This document shows positions 58,686-64,000 of a DNA stretch of 64,000 nucleotides, one piece after another. Origin of the DNA: Crossaster papposus (Eukaryota; Echinodermata; Asteroidea; Velatida; Solasteridae); NCBI GenBank assembly GCA_037893245.1, contig JBAIAA010000409.1:1169001-1233000 (forward strand), given 5' to 3'. Position 1 is the stretch's first letter. Each line of letters starts with the position of its first letter. Position numbers and translations under genes: made by a program. Under the pieces are notes generated by a model that worked only from the letters and a program-made list of their open reading frames with translations, was not told the DNA's origin and searched no databases.

Positions 58686-59103
58686 GGCAAAATGAGACGG
58701 AACTGGGCAGAGCTTGAAATAAGGGTTCTCAGGCATTAGAAAGGAGAATAACATTTTCCTTACAATGCTGTCTGTTTCGCTTCAGTCAGACAAACAGATT
58801 ATTGCTGTGTAAAGTTCATATTCATCAACATGTCGCAAAAGTAAAATATTAAGTAAAAGGCCTGTAAAGCTTTTATGATATACATTTGTACATGTATGAT
58901 ATGGTAACATTTTGGTTTTTTTATTTAAAAAAAAACCTCTTTTATTCCACTACTTCTGTACTATTTCTTACAAAATTTACTTAATAGTAGGCATACCAAA
59001 GATTAAAAATATCAATCAATCCAAAAATTAAATAAATTTCCCAATCTTCTATTTTGCAGTTTCCTTCACTATGCCCTGTGCCCAGTTCTGTGCTCATTTT
59101 GTC
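58686..59103 (+). repeat. R2 repeat, complete copy
   Basis: ggcaaaatgagacggaactg at the left is mirrored by cagttctgtgctcattttgt at the right. No coding potential seen. Confidence 0.7.
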
Positions 59104-59186
59104 AGGACACCTTACCAATGAAGATCAACGTTTTAGACGGATCAATGTCTCAAACTAAATTGAAAACACAAATGTGAGGGGTTGTG

Positions 59187-59598
59187 GCAAAATGAGACGG
59201 AACTGGGCAGAGGTTGAAATTAGGGTTCTCAGGAATTACAAAAAATGATGATAAAATTCTCCTTACAATGCTTTTTGTTGTGCTTCAATCGGACATTCCA
59301 ATAACAAGTTATGGCTGTTTAAAGTTCACATTTATCAATATGTCGCAAAAGTAAAATGTAGAGAAAAAGACTTTTCAAGTTTTGTACATATAATATGAAA
59401 AAATTCCAATTGTTTTTCCTTAAAAAAAAACTTTTTATTTCACTGTTTTCATACTATTTCTTAACAAAATATAGTTGGTAGGCATACCAAAGATTACAAA
59501 TGGCAATAAATCTGAAAAAATATTTAATAAAAAAAACATTATTCATTATTTTGCAGTTTTCTTCACTATGCCCTGTGCCTTCTTCCGTCTCATTTTGC
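59187..59598 (+). repeat. R2 repeat, complete copy
   Basis: Same layout as 58686-59103, about 80 bases further on; the flanking aaatgtgnggggtt is shared too, so the pair may be one tandem duplication. Confidence 0.7.
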
Positions 59599-60363
59599 CT
59601 GCTCACCTCACAAATTTGCTTGAACATGAACCACTAGAACAATCTATTAAGCCTCTGCTTTTAAACAACCCTGTCACTACCTGTACTATACAGAACACAA
59701 AGGAGAGGCATCGTAGGAGTCTGTGGTTGACAAATTATACAGTGAATCATGCTTTTCCCACTTCCTGTCTGTAGTTGATTCTTTCCTGTTAATCATGCTA
59801 TGATCTTTGATTTGCCTGTTGATTTACTTATGGATATGTGTGTTTGAGGGAGTTGTTGGAATTTGCTGTTAAAGGCTTGAGCCTGGATTATGCTGCGACA
59901 CCCGCCAAGCTTGGGTGTAACGCAACTCTATACTGAGGATAGGTTTAGATGGAATTAACTGGTGTCATCTTTTTTTTTAGGGCTATGAACAAATAGAGAT
60001 TGTGGAAGACCCACCTGATAGTTATTTTTGTCAATGGGCTTAGCACGATGTTTAAATTATGGACAATGGTAATTACAGTTATACACGGTGTATACAACAA
60101 AAATGCAACAAAATATAACGGAATACCACACGTAGAATGTATTTACTACATGTATCATCGATAATATAGATATAGTTTCAAAGATACTGGTTTCCACTTT
60201 AAAATGAGACATCAAAAGTCCAAATCTGACAATGTTTGACAGAGTTATGAATAATTTTTTCAAGAGGGGTCAAATTGACCATGTGACCAATTTTTTTTTT
60301 AAATTTTGTTTAGATACTGTGCAAGTGTAGACTTGAAATCAAGTAGTTATACATTGTCGTCTT

Positions 60364-60594
60364 TAGCCGCGTTCGCATTGGACTTAATATTGTCAAAAGT
60401 TACCGTACGTGATTGTCAAAGTTCACGGTGTTAAATCCTCCGCTAGAAGCTTGGGCCTGTAGATCTTACTGTTGCGGAGGGTATTTAGACAATTTGACAA
60501 AGGTTACCCTCTGTCCGCATTGGATTTAATTTGGTTAAAGTTGACAACAGTCTCCGTAGGTTTTACCAAAAAAAGTCCAATGCGAATGCGGCTA
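60364..60594. mobile_element. Inverted-repeat element TAGCCGCGTTCGCATTGGAC
   Basis: Left TAGCCGCGTTCGCATTGGAC, right GTCCAATGCGAATGCGGCTA. 231 bases, non-coding. Confidence 0.78.
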
Positions 60595-60597
60595 TAG

Positions 60598-60705
60598 TCT
60601 AGCTGTGCAGGCGCCACCGAAATGTACCAGCGCTGAGCCACCGTGCCCGCTGCCGCCACCTCTGGTTCATTTCGGTGGCGTCTGCACAGACAAAGACTAA
60701 AGATT
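60598..60705. repeat. Inverted repeat CTGTGCAGGCGCCACCGAAATG
   Basis: gcaggcgccaccgaaatgta is mirrored by catttcggtggcgtctgc around a GC-rich centre; probably a separate small element next to 60364-60594. Confidence 0.65.
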
Positions 60706-61446
60706 TATGTATTTAGTCATTACAACTCTGCAATAAACTTGGCTAAATCAATTTCACAAATCATCTTGCCTTCTCATCTTCTTGCAATCATCCGGCCAAA
60801 GCTTTGTCTGTCCCTGCCATTCATCATTTACTCTGATCATAGGCTTGCTTCTCTTAATTGCATTGTAACCGTTGAGCACTTCACACAGCCACACAGCCTC
60901 CAACTGTCCTTCCTTAGCTTCTTTGCTTGAAGAAGATGTCCGAATTGGGATTGATAATTGTCTTGAGAGTAATTGTAAGTTGTACGTCTGTGCGGTTGAC
61001 ATGTGCTTGATAAAGGGTGGTCTCTAATGACGGCGCTGTGTTATTTATATCTCCTTGTTGCCGAGGAAATGAGAAATAAATGTACGTGCTTGTTTTTGTG
61101 CAATTGTAACTCGAATGCTACAAGGTATTATTCTGTGTGCATGCTTTTGTGCTATTTGGTGTTTGTATTTTGCCTGTTATTGACAACTTTTCATTTAATG
61201 CAGTATCTCAATCCCTTTTGGTTTAAAGCAATGCTTCTTGCAAGTGATAAGACAAAGTAGTGAAAAAGGCAAAATGTTTTACACAAAACTGCTTTTCTTT
61301 TAGCTTCACGTACGCCAGCATATAAAGTTGTAATTGCTGATGTACTGTCCCAAGAAATGTCTTGATAAGTGAATTAAAACACTTGAGCACCACTACGTTT
61401 TGGGACAAATTTGTACCGACCGTCTATCTCTCTATCTGTCTTTCAG

Positions 61447-61647
61447 CTGAGCTCGAGAGGCAGAAGATTGTCCGCAAGAGCCAGGCAAGCACGGCGGACT
61501 CTGGACTGGGTCTGGACACAGAGAGCTTTGCTAGCATACAGAACCTGAGTGGCAGCATGGACTCGCTAGCACCACAGGCTAGCGATAGCGGTACTTTGAA
61601 GAGGACTGCGCTGTCCAACTCTCTCATGGACCTGAAGGAAGCATCAG
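61447..61647 (+). CDS. IQSEC: IQSEC exon 11: post-PH helical and serine-rich tail
   Basis: After the acceptor ctgtctttcag, two bases complete Ala1263, then 66 codons and one base to a GTGGGT donor. It begins ELERQKIVRKSQAS, matching human SELEKQKGVVRPS, which continues the helix after the PH domain, and ends GTLKRTALSNSLMDLKEASG, matching human GLKRSALSSSLRDLSEAG. The middle is Ser/Gly-rich (STADSGLGLDTESFASIQNL). The frame stays open for 50 codons past the donor, but that part is unlike the family and exon 12 continues the homology, so splicing is preferred. Confidence 0.93.
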
Positions 61648-61828
61648 GTGGGTGGATAACAGAGTACATGCCATCATCTTATCTTAATTATCAAGACAAT
61701 CCAGCATGTGTGGACCTAAATGTATATGTAGGCTCGATTGATCACGAATTGAAAAGGCAAACTGGTTTGTACATGGGTCAAGCACTGAGCCTCTCATAAC
61801 CCTGCTCAAAACCTGCTCTAACCCTGCT

Positions 61829-62198
61829 CTAGCTGACCCTGCTCTAGCTGACCCTGCTCTAGCTGACCCTGCTCTAGCTGACCCTGCTCTAGCTGACCCT
61901 GCTCTAGCTGACCCTGCTCTAGCTGACCCTGCTCTCTGACCCTGCTCTCTGACCCTGCTCTCTGACCCTGCTCTCTGACCCTGCTCTCTGACCCTGCTCT
62001 GACCCTGCTCTGACCCTGCTCTGACCCTGCTCTGACCCTGCTCTGACCCTGCTCTGACCCTGCTCTGACCCTGCTCTGACCCTGCTCTGACCCTGCTCTG
62101 ACCCTGCTCTGACCCTGCTCTGACCCTGCTCTGACCCTGCTCTGACCCTGCTCTGACCCTGCTCTGACCCTGCTCTGACCCTGCTCTGACCCTGCTCT
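61829..62198 (+). repeat. Minisatellite with units of 15, 13 and 11 bases
   Basis: Seven units agctgaccctgctct (61831-61935), five of ctgaccctgctct (61936-62000), eighteen of gaccctgctct (62001-62198). Degenerate starter units precede it from 61799. The reverse strand is open for 136 codons only because 11-base units run without a stop. Confidence 0.95.
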
Positions 62199-62203
62199 AA
62201 CTA

Positions 62204-62264
62204 AATTCACCCATTCATGATAATTCAAACAAAAACCAATGGGGTATCCTACCGGTACCTTTAA
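62204..62264 (+). mobile_element. T1 element, right-end piece
   Basis: cacccattcatgataattca, aaccaatggggtatcctacc-ggtacc-tttaa. The six extra bases inside the terminus are a clear small insertion. Confidence 0.75.
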
Positions 62265-62359
62265 CTCGGGTGATTAAAAACTGAAGTATGGTATGTCATG
62301 TATCTGCGTGAATTCTTGAAATCCTGAAATATTTGCCTGTTTTTGATTTCTGTTAACAG

Positions 62360-62406
62360 CCAAGAAGAATCACAGAAACAGTGCTAGTTCCTTAGACAGT
62401 GGAGTG
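62360..62406 (+). CDS. IQSEC: IQSEC exon 12 (last in window)
   Basis: A 47-base exon: two bases complete Ala1330, then 15 codons KKNHRNSASSLDSGV, matching human KRGRRSSAGSLESNV. Acceptor ctgttaacag and donor gtg/GTAAGA are both good, and both phases fit. Its short length makes it easy to miss. The remaining C-terminus lies beyond base 64000. Confidence 0.85.
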
Positions 62407-62985
62407 GTAAGAAAGTTGCCTTTTTCTCATTCTCTTCTTACATTTGATAGGGTGCGCTTTTTTTTCTTTTTTCTTTCAAAATAATTGTAAACATTTAGAA
62501 GAATCGTTGAAGTTAAACTTGATGGTAGCCTACCGGTGCTTGACTGAGTTTGGATGCAGCAACATGCTAACTATATGCTACCTCAGCGCTGTCCAGCAAC
62601 CCTTGCATCTTATATTCAAGTTGAATTGGAAAACAGAAAAAAATATATCACCAACTCTCTGTTAAAAACACCATGCACTAGAAAGAATTTCAAGCATGAT
62701 TCCTACATGTAACAGCACACCCAGTACAAACACTTAGATATGTTGGTTGGATGTTTGATGGTATGTACATTGTATCTTTGGAAGGTGAGGGGGATACAAG
62801 TGAAGTTAACCATGAATGGAATTTCAGAACATATACATGTATGTATCATCAGGCATCATGTATTGAAATCAAGTGCACTAAAGAATTAATAAGTTACAAT
62901 GTGTATAACTACATGTATTGAGAAACGCTCAACCTGTAGATTATTTTGCTGCATGTTTGCAGTGAAATGGTATATGTGAGGCATT

Positions 62986-63030
62986 CTGACAAAATGAGAC
63001 AGAACTGGGCACAGACAGCACGGAGAAACA
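62986..63030 (+). repeat. R2 repeat, left-end piece
   Basis: gacaaaatgagacagaactg, gggcaca only. Confidence 0.55.
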
Positions 63031-63121
63031 TGTAAAAAAAAAAGAAATGGGATAATTTTTGTCAGATTTTTATTTTTTTTATTGATAATACAAATCTTTG
63101 GATTTGTCTACTACAAATATT

Positions 63122-63443
63122 TTAAAGGTAGGATACACCATTTGCAGATATATCGAACAAATTTACTACCGAATTATTAAGAAATATCTTACTCATTTGA
63201 AAGTAAATAATTATTGTAGGCATCCAGCAAAATGATTGCCCTAGATATCCTGTAATTGTATAAACCAATTGTATAAACCGGACTCTTGTTGAAAACGAAC
63301 GTCGTTTTTCTTGCTTTTCTCAGCAGCCATGATTGTAAAAGTTCGAACAGGTCAGTTCAACGATATTTACTATGAAATACAACCCCTCCAAATCCACCCA
63401 TTCCTTATAATTCAAACAATTACTAATGGTGTATCCTACCTTT
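63122..63443 (+). mobile_element. T1 element
   Basis: ttaaaggtaggatacacc to ctaatggtgtatcctacctt; the right TTAA has become TCAA. Confidence 0.88.
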
Positions 63444-63573
63444 CAAAGATATAGCAAAATCGTAAATAACAGACTTAGTAGAAAGGAAAAACAATCGGCA
63501 TCTTTTATTTTCATCAATACAAAACTCAAAGCTTATGAAGTATTTTACTTGTTTGACAAAATAAATGTGAACT

Positions 63574-63943
63574 TTAAAGGTAGGATACACCATTTGCGGA
63601 TAATGAAAATATTTATTACCGAATTACAATGTATTAAGAAATATCTTACTTATTTGAAAGTAAATAATGATTCTAGGCATCCAGCAAAATTATTGCGCTA
63701 GATATCCTGTAATTATTCTGAAAAATATAATTAAAAAAAAAAGAATTCGCGGTTGCGAAAAAACAAAGATAACATAAGAATAACTGCTCGACGCCGGTTG
63801 AAAACAAACGCTGTTTTTCCTGCTTTTCTCGGCATCCATGATTCTAAAACTTCGGACAGGTCAGTTAAACGATATTCACTATAAAATACAACACCCGAAA
63901 TCTACCCATTCAAACAATTACCAATGGTGTATCCTACCTTTAA
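63574..63943 (+). mobile_element. T1 element
   Basis: TTAA at both ends. Reads GAATTACAATGTATTAAG where other copies read GAATTATTAAG, a seven-base insertion at a TA. Confidence 0.9.
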
Positions 63944-64000
63944 CAGCTATCACTTGTCAACAGAATGTCCGATTGAAGTGCAACTAACAGTATTGTAATA

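Larger units (their letters stand above)
53787..61446 (+). other. IQSEC: IQSEC intron 10
   Basis: 7.7 kb, the largest intron downstream of exon 2. Holds a 17-base tandem repeat, T1, T4, a GGCCTTTTCACACT element, T1, T6-like, two R2 copies and two inverted-repeat elements. Remaining stretches (54763-55510, 56704-57374, 57932-58680, 59600-60363, 60706-61446) show no gene. Confidence 0.8.
61648..62359 (+). other. IQSEC: IQSEC intron 11
   Basis: More than half is minisatellite, followed by a T1 end piece. Confidence 0.88.
13317..64000 (+). other. IQSEC: IQSEC/BRAG-family Arf GEF gene, 3' end outside window
   Basis: Gene-level entry. The exons encode, in order, a serine-rich N-terminal region ending in SYELSSDLQNKQ, an IQ motif, a long disordered region, a Sec7 domain and a PH domain, which is the architecture of IQSEC1-3 (BRAG) and Drosophila schizo/loner. 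Members of this family load GTP onto Arf GTPases, mainly Arf6, at the plasma membrane and endosomes; the IQ motif binds calmodulin and the PH domain contacts phosphoinositides. The match was made from remembered human IQSEC1 ([48 protein letters not shown]). Two candidate first exons lie at 13317 and 27251. The last exon seen ends with a normal donor at 62407, so more exons follow. Deposited annotation was not available. Residue numbers below count from the 27251 start. Confidence 0.93.
62407..64000 (+). other. IQSEC: IQSEC intron 12, running off the window
   Basis: Contains an R2 piece and two T1 elements; no further exon seen before the edge. Confidence 0.7.

Noticed and set aside
61648-61799. 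Read-through of exon 11 to a stop at 61797
   Set aside because: The homology continues in exon 12 with matching phase, and the extension is unlike the family. A retained-intron isoform is possible but unsupported.
61818-62228. 136-residue minus-strand ORF of repeated RAGSEQGQSRV units
   Set aside because: It is the reverse reading of the gaccctgctct minisatellite in an IQSEC intron; 11-base units cycle through all frames without a stop, so the openness is automatic.
1-64000. CRISPR array, operons or bacterial signals
   Set aside because: Repeats are dispersed inverted-repeat elements and the gene has spliceosomal introns; nothing prokaryotic is present.
1-64000. Retroviral, LTR or Polinton remains
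   Set aside because: No long terminal repeats, no gag/pol-, capsid- or integrase-like reading frames were recognised in either strand.

Overview
The window is invertebrate-type animal nuclear DNA: AT-rich, intron-containing, dominated by miniature DNA transposons, with one recognisable protein gene. The gene is an IQSEC/BRAG-type Arf guanine-nucleotide exchange factor (IQ motif, Sec7 domain, PH domain), read on the + strand. A repeat starting GGGCCAATTTCATAG and the TACATGTA/TACCGGTA-rich background would suit a marine deuterostome such as an echinoderm. That placement is weak inference; no taxonomic marker is present.

Layout. Bases 1 to about 13300 hold no convincing gene, only repeats and unique AT-rich DNA. 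From 13317 onward the IQSEC locus can be followed to the right edge, and it runs off the window after 62406. Two candidate first coding exons (13317-13411 and 27251-27315) both end in the phase needed to join exon 2 at 36549. Eleven further exons follow (36549-37083, 37981-40205, 41438-41599, 46307-46421, 47423-47597, 48748-48887, 49899-50018, 51318-51414, 53634-53786, 61447-61647, 62360-62406). All junctions have GT/AG ends, keep frame, and give 1345 codons from the 27251 start. The 3' end of the gene lies outside the window.

Mobile DNA. No transposase, reverse transcriptase, LTR element, retrovirus or Polinton was recognised. The repeats are short inverted-repeat elements. The largest group is flanked by TTAA: about 17 copies or pieces starting TTAAAGGTAGGATACACC (called T1 here), nine starting TTAACCAGTTCGCGCCGG (T2), and several smaller families (T3-T6). 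A second group has termini TGTGACC next to TA (M2-M4). There is also one Mutator-like element with 145-base arms and a 9-base target duplication, two tRNA-derived SINEs, a tRNA-like pseudogene, and a minisatellite whose unit shortens from 15 to 13 to 11 bases. Several copies sit inside others, and some have an unoccupied paralogous site in the same window.

The most unusual signal is a class of tiny insertions. Aligning repeat copies by eye shows TA replaced by TA-N(3-5)-TA, where N is CATG, CCGG, CCG, CTG, CAGG or CAATG. This has the form of Tc1/mariner-type excision footprints. It would explain the huge number of TACATGTA and TACCGGTA palindromes, and it is seen in repeats, in a tRNA-like gene, at a splice acceptor and perhaps in coding sequence.
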